Shown here: positions 17,671-25,592 of the stretch, in pieces
Layout of the letters: each line of letters begins with the position of its first letter
Position numbering within the stretch: the stretch's first letter is position 1
NCBI GenBank assembly: GCA_965200525.1
Contig: OZ241368.1
Span: 3,534,001 to 3,598,000 of the forward strand
DNA length: 64,000 nucleotides
DNA from: JANNPJ01 sp965200525
Lineage (GTDB): Bacteria > Actinomycetota > Actinomycetes > Actinomycetales > Kineosporiaceae
Direction: 5' to 3'
The notes under the pieces: model-generated
What the model was told of the DNA's origin: nothing
Databases searched by the model: none
What the model saw: the letters and a program-made list of their open reading frames with translations, nothing else
Program-made: the position numbers and the translations under genes

Positions 17671-18584
17671 TCGGTGCTCTCCTTCGGCCGAACCAGCGCG
17701 ATGATCACGATGAACAGGACGGAGACCAGCATCAGCACGAAGGCGGCGGTGAACGCGCCCTGCTCCGCGGCCGGCCCGAACTGCTGGTACTGGTCGTTGA
17801 CGTACAGGGTGGGGGTCTGCGAGACCCCCGGGACACTGCCGCTGACCACCCGGACGGCGCCGAACTCGCCCAGCGAGCGGGCCAGGCTGAGCACCACGCC
17901 GTAGGCCAGGGCCCATTTGATCGTCGGCAGGGTGATCCGGACGAACCGCTGGGCCGCGTTGGCCCCGAGCGACTGGGCGGCCTGGTCCTGCTCGGTGCCG
18001 GCCTCCTCGAGGACCGGGATCACCTCGCGCACGACCAGCGGCAGAGCCACGATCACGGTGGCCATCACGATCGCCGGGGTGGCGAAGATGATCTGGATGC
18101 CGCGGTCCTGCAGCCAGCCGCCGAACCAGCCGTTCTGGCCGTAGACCAGCACCAGGGCGATACCGACGACCACCGGCGAGATCGAGATCGGCAGGTCGAT
18201 GACGGCGTTGAGCAGGCGCCGGCCGGGGAACCGGTAGCGGACCAGCAGCACGGCCACACCGACCCCGAACACGGTGTTGATCAGGACCGAGATCACGGCC
18301 ACGATCAGCCCGAGCCGGGCCGCCGAGATCAGGTCCGGCTCCTGCAACGAGTCGAGCACCGGCTGCAGGCCGTGCTCGAAGGTGTGCTTGGTCACCGTGA
18401 TCACCGGCAGGGCGACCAGGCCGAGCACGTAGACGACGGCGATCAGGCGCAGCACCCAGCGGGTCACCGGGTTGCCCCGGCGCCGGCGTCGCCCCGATCG
18501 CGGCGGCCGGGCCGTCGTCGTCGCCGGGGGGTCGGTGGTCACGCTCAGGGTGTCGTCGGTTGAGGTGGTGGCGATCTCAGTCAC
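17667..18584 (-). CDS. cysW: Sulfate ABC transporter permease CysW
   Basis: A 305-residue permease with six predicted helices. The N-terminal about 45 residues are Thr-rich, then a run of arginines precedes TM1. The EAA loop that docks to the ATPase is AAQSLGANAAQRFVRITLP (about 200-218), followed by ARSLGEFGAVRVVSG, the family hallmark shared with CysT. GTG at 18584 overlaps the cysT stop by 8 bases. Confidence 0.93.
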   Translation of the reverse strand: MTEIATTSTDDTLSVTTDPPATTTARPPRSGRRRRRGNPVTRWVLRLIAVVYVLGLVALPVITVTKHTFEHGLQPVLDSLQEPDLISAARLGLIVAVISVLINTVFGVGVAVLLVRYRFPGRRLLNAVIDLPISISPVVVGIALVLVYGQNGWFGGWLQDRGIQIIFATPAIVMATVIVALPLVVREVIPVLEEAGTEQDQAAQSLGANAAQRFVRITLPTIKWALAYGVVLSLARSLGEFGAVRVVSGSVPGVSQTPTLYVNDQYQQFGPAAEQGAFTAAFVLMLVSVLFIVIIALVRPKESTE

Positions 18585-19428
18585 GGCGGGCCGCCAGTCG
18601 CTGCAGGGAGTCAAGGATGACCAGGACGACGATCGCGACCACCAGCAGCAGGGTGGCCACCGAGGCGGCCCCCGCGGTGTCGTCCGACTCGATCAGCTTG
18701 AGCATGTAGGCGGAGGAGACCTCGGTCTTGCCGATCAGGTTGGCCGAGATCAGGATCACCGAGCCGAACTCGCCCAGCGCCCGGGCGAACGACAGGGCCG
18801 AGCCGGCCAGGATCGCCGGGGCGATGGTCGGCAGGATGATCCGCCGGAAGGTGGTGAACCCGCTCGCCCCCAGCGACGCCGCGGCCTCCTCGACGTCCCG
18901 TTCCATCTCGATCAGCACCGGCTGCACCGAGCGGACCACGAACGGCAGGGTGACGAAGAGCAGGGCCAGGAACACGCCCTTGCGGGTGCCGACCAGGTTC
19001 ACCCCGAACGGGCTCTCCGGGCCGTAGAGCGAGATCAGCACCAGCCCGGCCACGATCGTCGGCAGCGCGAACGGGATGTCGATGATCACCTCGATCACCC
19101 GCTTGCCCCGGAACTGGTCGCGGACCAGGACCCAGGCGATCAGGGTGCCGAAGATCGCGTTCAGCACGGTCACCAGCAGGGCCGCGCCGACCGTGAGCCG
19201 GAGCGTGGCCAGCGCCTCGGGGTCGGTGACGTTGCTCCAGAAACTGGCCCCGCCGTCCTGGAACGACTTCACGACGATGGCCGCGATCGGCAGCAGCACG
19301 ATCAGGGACAGCCAGAGGACGCCGACGCCCAGGCCGAGGCCGGACGCCGGCGTCAGCCGGCCGGAGGCGACACTGCGCGGCCTCCGGCGCGGCGGGGGCG
19401 GAACAGTGATCGCTTCCGGGGAGGTCAT
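18577..19428 (-). CDS. cysT: Sulfate ABC transporter permease CysT
   Basis: A 283-residue permease with six predicted helices. A short Pro/Arg-rich N-terminus (MTSPEAITVPPPPRRRPR) precedes TM1. The EAA loop reads AAASLGASGFTTFRRIILP and is followed by ARALGEFGSVILISANLIG, typical of CysT. ATG at 19428 begins 5 bases after the substrate-binding protein stop. It forms the heteromeric channel with CysW. Confidence 0.93.
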   Translation of the reverse strand: MTSPEAITVPPPPRRRPRSVASGRLTPASGLGLGVGVLWLSLIVLLPIAAIVVKSFQDGGASFWSNVTDPEALATLRLTVGAALLVTVLNAIFGTLIAWVLVRDQFRGKRVIEVIIDIPFALPTIVAGLVLISLYGPESPFGVNLVGTRKGVFLALLFVTLPFVVRSVQPVLIEMERDVEEAAASLGASGFTTFRRIILPTIAPAILAGSALSFARALGEFGSVILISANLIGKTEVSSAYMLKLIESDDTAGAASVATLLLVVAIVVLVILDSLQRLAARRD

Positions 19429-19433
19429 GGAGG

Positions 19434-20471
19434 TCAGAGCTTCCGCAGTTCGGTGACGATCCCGGTGGACTTGTCGAAGAACTTGGTGTTGGCCGTCTTC
19501 CAGCCACCGAGGTCGTCGATCGTGGTCAGGTGGGCCACGGTCGGGAACGGGTTGGCCGGGTCGTTGGCCCCCTTGACGTCGGTCGCGGTCACGCCGCTGC
19601 CCTCGACCGGCCGGAAGCCGTTGGCGGCCAGGATCTTCTGCCCGTCGGCGCTCTCGATGTACTTGAGAAACTCGCTCGCGGCCGGAGCGGCGCCCTTGGT
19701 GACGGCGGCCGGGTTCTGGATCAGGACGGTGCTGTCGGGGACGATGTAGTCGAGCTCGACCCCGGCGGCGCGGGCCGCGATGGCCTCGTTCTCGTAGGAG
19801 ATCAGCACGTCGCCGGTGCCCTTGGAGAACGCGTCGGTGGCCACCCGGCCGCTCTCGTTCCAGCTGACCACGTTCTTGACGAAGCCCTGCAGGTAGGACT
19901 TGCCGGCGGCCTCGTTCTCGGGCGTGCCGGCGGCCTGGGCGTAGGCGGCGAGCAGGTTCCACTTGGCCGAGCCGGAGGTGCCCGGGTCGGCGGTGACGAT
20001 GCCGATGCCCGGCTTGACGAGGTCGTTCCAGCCGGTGATGTGCTTGGGGTTGCCCTTGCGGAAGGCGATCACCACGACCGAGCTGGAGGCGATCCCCTTG
20101 GTCGGGCCGTCGGCCCAGGTCGGGTCGACCTTGCCGGCGTCGGCCACCGCGGTCAGGTCGGGAGCCAGCGAGAAGGCCACGACGTCGGCCTTCTGGCCGG
20201 CGATCACGGCCCGGCTCTGGGCCCCGCTGGCGCCGTACGACCCCTTGAAGCTGACGCCGCTGCCGGCCGGCGTCTTGGCGAACGAGGTGCCGAGCTCGTC
20301 GTAGGCCGACTTGATCACCGAGAACCCGACGACGTTGAGCTGCTTGGAGGCGCTGCTGCCGCTGGTGCTCCCGGCGCTCGAGCTGGACCCGCAGGCGCTC
20401 AGGCCGATCGCGGCGGTGGCGGCGATGGCGAGCGCGGCGGTCAGGCGACCGCGCCGGCGGAGTACGTCCAT
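19434..20471 (-). CDS. sbp: Sulfate-binding lipoprotein of the ABC transporter
   Basis: A 345-residue extracellular binding protein. A twin-basic N-region (RRRGR), hydrophobic core and lipobox LSAC indicate lipid anchoring at Cys about 27; a Ser/Gly linker follows. SVIKSAYDELGTSFAKTPAG, FKGSYGASGAQSRAV and VLISYENEAI are sulfate-binding-protein features, and the SYGASGAQ stretch is the anion-contact loop. ATG at 20471 has AGGAG 9 bases upstream; the TTG at 20477 would be too close. It is the first gene of the sulfate operon; the 115 bases upstream (20472-20586) must carry the promoter. Confidence 0.93.
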   Translation of the reverse strand: MDVLRRRGRLTAALAIAATAAIGLSACGSSSSAGSTSGSSASKQLNVVGFSVIKSAYDELGTSFAKTPAGSGVSFKGSYGASGAQSRAVIAGQKADVVAFSLAPDLTAVADAGKVDPTWADGPTKGIASSSVVVIAFRKGNPKHITGWNDLVKPGIGIVTADPGTSGSAKWNLLAAYAQAAGTPENEAAGKSYLQGFVKNVVSWNESGRVATDAFSKGTGDVLISYENEAIAARAAGVELDYIVPDSTVLIQNPAAVTKGAAPAASEFLKYIESADGQKILAANGFRPVEGSGVTATDVKGANDPANPFPTVAHLTTIDDLGGWKTANTKFFDKSTGIVTELRKL

Positions 20472-20586
20472 GGTCAAGAGCTCCTAGATCTGTGGCGGCA
20501 CACCTCGCGGCGCACCATTCCTATCGGGCTACTAGACAATAGCCGTTCGATCGGAGAATGGCTACCGAATCGGTCGAGAATGCCGA

Positions 20587-21738
20587 TCAGAGCTGGGTGA
20601 CGATGTGGTCGACGCAGGCGATCAGGGCGCTGACGTCGGCCGGGTCGACCGCCGGGAACATGGCCACCCGGAGCTGGTTGCGCCCGAGCTTGCGGTACGG
20701 CTCGACGTCGACCACACCGTGGCGGCGCAGCACCGAGGTGATCGTGGTGGCGTCGATCCCGTCGGCCACGTCGATCGTGCCGACCACCTGGCTGCGGGCG
20801 GCCGGGTCGGTGACGAACGGCGTCGTCCACGCGGTGCGCTCGGCCCACTCGTAGAGGCGGGTCGAGGAGTCCAGGGTGCGCGACGTCGTCCAGGCCAGGC
20901 CGCCCTGCTCGTTCATCCACTCGATCTGCACCGCCAGCATGGCCAGGGTGGCCACCGCCGGGGTGTTGTAGGTCTGGTCCTTGCGGGAGTTGTCGATCGC
21001 CGTGGTCAGGTCGAGGAAGTCGGGGATCCACCGGCCGGACGCCGCGATCGTGGCCACCCGCTCGAGCGCGGCGGGCGAGAGGATCGCCAGCCACAGGCCG
21101 CCGTCCGAGGCGAAGCTCTTCTGCGGGGCGAAGTAGTAGACGTCGGTCTGGCCGATGTCGACCGGCAGGCCCCCCGCGCCGGACGTCGCGTCGATGACCA
21201 CCAGCGGGCCGCCGTCGGCCGAGGTCGCGGTGCCGGGCACCCGCCGGATCTCGGCCATCACGCCGGTCGAGGTCTCGTTGTGCGGCCAGGCGTGCACGTC
21301 GACGCCGTCCTCGGCCACGGCGACGGCCCGCGCGCCCGGGTCGGCCTTGATGATCGTGGCCGGGCCGAGGAACGGTGCCCGGTCGGTGACGCTGGCGAAC
21401 TTGGCCGAGAACTCGCCGAAGGCCAGGTGCTGGGCCCGCTCGCTGACCAGGTTGAACGCTGCGACGTCCCAGAACGCGGTGGACCCGCCGTTGCCGAGCA
21501 CCACCTCGTAGCCCTCGGGCAGCGAGAACAGGTCGCTCAGTCCGGCCCGGACCCGGTGCACGATGTCCTTGACCGGCTTCTGCCGGTGCGAGGTGCCGAG
21601 CACGGTGGTGGCGATCGAGCTGAGGTAGGCCACCTGCTCGGGCCGGATCTTGCTCGGGCCGGAGCCGAAGCGGCCGTCGGCCGGCAGCAGTCCGGCCGGA
21701 ATGGTGATCGAGGTCGCGGGATCCGTCGAGATGCTCAC
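20587..21738 (-). CDS. serC: Phosphoserine aminotransferase
   Basis: Makes 3-phosphoserine from 3-phosphohydroxypyruvate and glutamate, with PLP. The 383-residue actinobacterial-type enzyme shows DGRFGSGPSKIRPEQV near the N-terminus, GTSHRQKPVKDIV, WPHNETSTGV, VIDATSGAGGLP, and APQKSFASDGGLWLAI with the PLP lysine. ATG at 21738 gives the standard length. Serine is the carbon skeleton for cysteine, so its place next to sulfate uptake is sensible, though they are separate units. The PLP-making oxidase gene pdxH lies 3 kb away. Confidence 0.95.
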   Translation of the reverse strand: MSISTDPATSITIPAGLLPADGRFGSGPSKIRPEQVAYLSSIATTVLGTSHRQKPVKDIVHRVRAGLSDLFSLPEGYEVVLGNGGSTAFWDVAAFNLVSERAQHLAFGEFSAKFASVTDRAPFLGPATIIKADPGARAVAVAEDGVDVHAWPHNETSTGVMAEIRRVPGTATSADGGPLVVIDATSGAGGLPVDIGQTDVYYFAPQKSFASDGGLWLAILSPAALERVATIAASGRWIPDFLDLTTAIDNSRKDQTYNTPAVATLAMLAVQIEWMNEQGGLAWTTSRTLDSSTRLYEWAERTAWTTPFVTDPAARSQVVGTIDVADGIDATTITSVLRRHGVVDVEPYRKLGRNQLRVAMFPAVDPADVSALIACVDHIVTQL

Positions 21739-21756
21739 GGTCCCCAGTGTCTCAGT

Positions 21757-22941
21757 TCAGCAACGAGGGGACGACGGCATATCGGTTCCGGAACTCGCCC
21801 CGCCGGCCCGGGCCGCCGACCCGGCGTCCTGGCCGGGCGACACGACCTTCTGAACGATTCGGCGGATCGCGGCGAAGTCCGGACGGGCCGGGTCGACGCC
21901 GCTGCGCGGATCGAGAGCCACCGACCGGACCGGCGCATCCCGCATGAGGGAGACCAGCTCGGCCCAGGCCGGCAGGTCGCGCACCGCGATCGAGGTCTGC
22001 AGGCTGCCTCGCAGTGCCCTCGCGATCTTCGGGTAGGCGGTGATCAGCTGCGCCGGGCCGACCTGCTGGACCAGAGCCCGGACCAGGCACTGCTGGCGGG
22101 CCATACGCTCATAGTCGTCGTTGCTCCAGCGGGACCGGGCGAACCACAGCGCGTGGTAGCCGTCCAGATGCTGCTTCGGGCCGGCCTCGATCCAGCCGCC
22201 GGTGGCCCGGTGGTAGTCGCTCGAGGTCGGATCGGCGTTGCCGCCGATCGGCAATCGTTGGTTCACGTTCACGGTGACCCCACCGACGGCGTCGATCAGC
22301 CGGCTCAGCCCGGCCATGTCCACCACCACGGTGTCGGTCACCCTCAGCCCGCTGACCTGCTCGATCGCCTGGGTGGTGGCGGTCAGCCCGGGGTGCGGAT
22401 CGCCCGGGTAGTAGCGGGCGCCGCTGCCCTCGGCCCAGGTCCAGATCGAGTTGAGCAGGCACTCCTGGTCGGCGCAGACGTAGCCGTGCGGGAAGGCCCG
22501 GGCCGCGCCGGAACCGGCCGGGAACGGCACCCGCTGCATCGCCCGCGGGAAGCCGAACATCGTCGTCGTCCCGGTGCGGGTGTCGATGCTGGCCAGAATC
22601 ATCGTGTCCGGGCGGACGCCGATCCGGTCGGGAGCGGCGTCCGAGCCGATCAGCAGCACGTTGTTGCGGGCCCGGGCCAGCACCGGGGACGTCGAGGTGG
22701 CGCTCGAGCCGGAGGCGGCCGGGCCCGGCGGCGGCCGGTGGGCCTCGGGCGCGCCGCCGGCCACGGTCAGGCCGATCGTGATCACGGCGACCGTCGCGGC
22801 GGCGCCGGCCGCGGCCAGCGCGCCGCGCCGGCGGCCGCGGGTGCGGGCCCGGGCCAGTACCCGGTCGGCCAGGTCGGGCCGGGCCGGGGCGGTCGAGCCG
22901 TCGTCGGCCAGCAGGTGCAGGGCGGATTCGAGGGCGTTCAC
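21757..22941 (-). CDS. LCP (LytR-CpsA-Psr) family protein with anti-sigma-like N-terminus
   Basis: A 394-residue protein. Residues about 1-38 are cytoplasmic, one helix spans about 40-62, then a Pro/Ser/Thr linker and the LCP domain. LCP features are NNVLLIGSDA, DTMILASID, MFGFPRAMQRVP, LIDAVGGVTVNVNQRLP, and DGYHALWFARSRWSNDDYER with the catalytic arginines, followed by MARQQCLVRALV. LCP enzymes attach undecaprenyl-linked polymers (arabinogalactan, teichoic-type glycans) to peptidoglycan. GTG at 22941 overlaps the sigma factor stop (GTGA), a position normally occupied by an anti-sigma factor. Confidence 0.87.
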   Translation of the reverse strand: MNALESALHLLADDGSTAPARPDLADRVLARARTRGRRRGALAAAGAAATVAVITIGLTVAGGAPEAHRPPPGPAASGSSATSTSPVLARARNNVLLIGSDAAPDRIGVRPDTMILASIDTRTGTTTMFGFPRAMQRVPFPAGSGAARAFPHGYVCADQECLLNSIWTWAEGSGARYYPGDPHPGLTATTQAIEQVSGLRVTDTVVVDMAGLSRLIDAVGGVTVNVNQRLPIGGNADPTSSDYHRATGGWIEAGPKQHLDGYHALWFARSRWSNDDYERMARQQCLVRALVQQVGPAQLITAYPKIARALRGSLQTSIAVRDLPAWAELVSLMRDAPVRSVALDPRSGVDPARPDFAAIRRIVQKVVSPGQDAGSAARAGGASSGTDMPSSPRC

Positions 22942-23495
22942 AGCCAGACCTCCGTGGTCGACTCGGGCCGGGCGGTGAGGGGGGTTCGGACCGGGCGGAA
23001 GTCGGCCAGTTCCGGGCCGAGGGCCAGCAGCCGGGCCAGGGCCCGGCCGTTGATCGAGCGCACCGAGCCGACCCGGATGCCGAGCCGGCGGGCGGTCTCG
23101 CGCTCGTCCAGGTCCTCGATGTGCCGGCAGATCAGCACCGAGCGCTGCCGCGGGGTCAGCCGGGCCAGCGCCGCGGCCAGCACCATCCGGTCGTGAACGG
23201 CCCCGCTGTGGTCGCGCGAACCGGCTCCGGGGAATTCGGCGAACTCGGCCACCGAGTCCTCCGTGACCACCGCCCGCCGGCGCCAGCGGCTGATCTGCAA
23301 CCGGTGCATCGTGACCCGGGTGTAGGCCTCGGGGTTGTCCACCCGGCCCCACCGGGGCACCAGCCGGGCCAGGGCCTCCTGCAGCAGGTCCTCGGCCGCG
23401 TGGGCGTCCGGTGTCAGCAGCCGCGCGGTGTGCAGCAACGAGCGGGACCGGGCGTCGACGAACGCCCGGAACCGGCTCTCCTCGTGCGGATTCAT
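22938..23495 (-). CDS. SigE family ECF RNA polymerase sigma factor
   Basis: A 185-residue ECF sigma factor. Region 2 covers RFRAFVDARSRSLLHTARLL and EDLLQEALARLVPRW; region 4 is LAALARLTPRQRSVLICRHIEDLDERETARRLGI with the helix-turn-helix at RETARRLGIRVGSVRSINGRA (split across 4.2). ATG at 23495 has GGAGGTGG directly upstream; the GTG at 23507 lies inside that ribosome site. It overlaps the LCP gene (GTGA). The trigger signal is unknown; the C-terminal tail after region 4 (about 160-185) is uncharacterised. Confidence 0.88.
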   Translation of the reverse strand: MNPHEESRFRAFVDARSRSLLHTARLLTPDAHAAEDLLQEALARLVPRWGRVDNPEAYTRVTMHRLQISRWRRRAVVTEDSVAEFAEFPGAGSRDHSGAVHDRMVLAAALARLTPRQRSVLICRHIEDLDERETARRLGIRVGSVRSINGRALARLLALGPELADFRPVRTPLTARPESTTEVWL

Positions 23496-23586
23496 GACCA
23501 CCTCCACCCTGCCGGACGAGTGGCGGGCCGATCGCTATGCCACTCGCCCGGGGCGGATCTGATCAAACCCTGATCGAACCCGGGTT

Positions 23587-24690
23587 TCAGCCGGCCTTGG
23601 CCTGGTCCCAGCCGGCCACGCTCTCGACCCCGCGGGGGCCCTCGCCGATGTACCGGGCCGACGGCCGGATCAAGCGCCCGGTGGCCTTCTGCTCCACGAT
23701 GTGGGCCGACCAGCCGGCCGTCCGGGCGCAGGTGAACATCGGGGTGAACATGGCCGCCGGCACCTCGGCGAAGTCGAGCACCACGGCCGCCCAGAACTCC
23801 ACATTGGTGGCCAGCACCCGGTCCGGACGGCGGGCGTGCAGCTCGTCCAACGCGGCCTTCTCCAGGGCCCGGGCCACCTCGTAGCGGGGAGCCCCGAGGC
23901 GCTCGGCGGTCTCGCGCAGCACCCGGGCCCGCGGGTCCTCGGCCCGGTACACCCGATGACCGAAGCCCATCAACCGCTCGTTGCGGTCCAGCAGGCCCTT
24001 GACGTAACCCACGGCGTCGCCGGACTTCTCGACCCCTTCGATCATGTGCAGCACCCGGGACGGCGCCCCGCCGTGCAGCGGCCCGCTCATCGCGCCGACC
24101 GCGCCGGAGAGGGCCGCGGCGACGTCGGCCCCGGTCGAGGCGATCACCCGGGCGGTGAAGGTCGAGGCGTTCATGCCGTGCTCGGCCGCCGACACCCAGT
24201 AGGCGTCGACCGCCTCGACGTGCCGCGGGTCGGGCTCGCCGCGCCAGCGGATCATGAATCGCTCAGCGATGGTCGAGCCCCGGTCGACCTGGCGCTGCGG
24301 AACCATGGCGATGTTCTGCCCCCGGGCCGACTGGGCCACGAACGACAGCGCCATCACCGAGGCCCGGGCCAGGTCCTCACGGGCCTGGGCGGCGTCGATG
24401 TCGAGCAGCGGGCGGAAGCCCCAGAGCGGGGCCAGCTGGGCCAGGGCGCTCTGCACGTCGACCCGCACGTCGCCGGTGTGCACCGGCAGCGGGAACGGCT
24501 CGGCCGGCGGCAGGCCCGGGTTGAAGGCGTTGTCGACCAGCAGGCCCCAGACGTGCCCGAACGACACCTTGCCGGCCAGGTCGACCAGATCGACGCCTCG
24601 GTAGCGCAGCGATCCGCCGTCCCGGTCGGGTTCGGCGATCTCGGTCTCGAAGGCCACGACGCCCTCGAGTCCGGGCACGAAGTCGCTCAT
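23587..24690 (-). CDS. Citrate synthase (short actinobacterial type, CitA-like)
   Basis: Condenses oxaloacetate and acetyl-CoA. The 367-residue protein starts MSDFVPGLEGVVAFETEIAE, has the SLRYRGVDLVDLA loop, AEHGMNASTFTARVIAST (first active-site His), SGPLHGGAPSRV (second His), GFGHRVYRAEDPRA (His/Arg) and a late Asp region in the VLDFAEVP-AMFTPMF stretch. ATG at 24690 has AGGAGA 4 bases upstream. It is divergent from pdxH with 134 bases between them, containing AT-rich tracts that may be operators. It is shorter than GltA and resembles the second citrate synthase of actinobacteria. Confidence 0.92.
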   Translation of the reverse strand: MSDFVPGLEGVVAFETEIAEPDRDGGSLRYRGVDLVDLAGKVSFGHVWGLLVDNAFNPGLPPAEPFPLPVHTGDVRVDVQSALAQLAPLWGFRPLLDIDAAQAREDLARASVMALSFVAQSARGQNIAMVPQRQVDRGSTIAERFMIRWRGEPDPRHVEAVDAYWVSAAEHGMNASTFTARVIASTGADVAAALSGAVGAMSGPLHGGAPSRVLHMIEGVEKSGDAVGYVKGLLDRNERLMGFGHRVYRAEDPRARVLRETAERLGAPRYEVARALEKAALDELHARRPDRVLATNVEFWAAVVLDFAEVPAAMFTPMFTCARTAGWSAHIVEQKATGRLIRPSARYIGEGPRGVESVAGWDQAKAG

Positions 24691-24824
24691 CGGTTCTCCT
24701 CGGTGATCGTTTACGCAGGATGAAACAGTGGTATTTCGGTTTGATGAACTCGTGAGTACAGCCTGCGCCCATTCCAGCGCACCTGGCCGCTCGACGGCGA
24801 GTTCGGAACGCCACAATGGGAGGC

Positions 24825-25574
24825 ATGTTCAGTGCCCCCGACCGGCCCGATGATCCAGACTCGGCACCTTCTGTGATCGACCGGATCGATCCCGTGTTCA
24901 GTGGTCAGCGGCTGGCCTACGACGACGGGCCCGGGGGGCTCGACGCGGTCGAGCTGGCCGCCCATCCGCTCGACCAGTTCCGACGCTGGTACGACGAGGC
25001 CCGGGCCGCCGGGGTGGTCGAGCCCAACGCGATGACCCTGGCCACGGTCGACGCCGCCGGCGCTCCGAGCGCGCGAACCGTGCTGCTCAAGACGGTCGAC
25101 CGCACCGGTTTCGTCTTCTTCACCAACCACACCTCGCGCAAGGGCGCCGAGCTGGCCACCCGGCCGGTCGCGGCCCTGGTGCTGCCCTGGCTGCCGTTGC
25201 ACCGCCAGGTCGGGGTGCGCGGCGCCGTCGAGCCGGTCAGCCGCGAGGCCACCGCGGAGTACTTCCGGTCCCGGCCCTGGGGTTCCCGGATCGGGGCCTG
25301 GGCCAGTCACCAGTCCCGGCCGGTCGGATCCCGGGCCGAGCTGGAGCGGCGCTGGGCCGAGCTGGCCGTCCGCTGGCCCGATCGCGGCCGGCCCGACGAC
25401 GTGCCGGTGCCCGAGCACTGGGGCGGCTACGTGGTGCGGCCGGTCGAGGTGGAGTTCTGGCAGGGCCGGCCGTCGCGGATGCACGACCGGCTGGTGTTCC
25501 TGCCGCTCGACCCGGCCGGATCACCGGCTCTGGACGACGCCGCGGCCTGGTGGGTGGAGCGCCGCCAGCCCTGA
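24825..25574 (+). CDS. pdxH: Pyridoxine/pyridoxamine 5'-phosphate oxidase
   Basis: FMN enzyme making PLP. In about 249 residues the motifs are EPNAMTLATVDAAGAPSART, VLLKTVDRTGFVFFTNHTS, SRKGAEL, LPLHRQVGVRGAVE, ASHQSR and the C-terminal EFWQGRPSRMHDR signature. The start at 24825 is preferred to 24816 because CACAAT, a plausible -10 box, lies 8 bases before a likely leaderless start. It is divergent from citrate synthase and convergent with the TPR gene. Confidence 0.94.
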   Translation: MFSAPDRPDDPDSAPSVIDRIDPVFSGQRLAYDDGPGGLDAVELAAHPLDQFRRWYDEARAAGVVEPNAMTLATVDAAGAPSARTVLLKTVDRTGFVFFTNHTSRKGAELATRPVAALVLPWLPLHRQVGVRGAVEPVSREATAEYFRSRPWGSRIGAWASHQSRPVGSRAELERRWAELAVRWPDRGRPDDVPVPEHWGGYVVRPVEVEFWQGRPSRMHDRLVFLPLDPAGSPALDDAAAWWVERRQP

Positions 25575-25592
25575 GCTCGGGAGTACTCGCGC

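Noticed and set aside
20486..20586. A cysteine/Rrf2 operator in front of sbp
   Set aside because: AT-richer sequence with CTATTGTCTAGTAG is present, but I could not find a convincing symmetric site.
20605..23196. An 863-codon plus-strand open frame over serC and the LCP gene
   Set aside because: Shadow frame; serC and LCP motifs on the minus strand are unambiguous.
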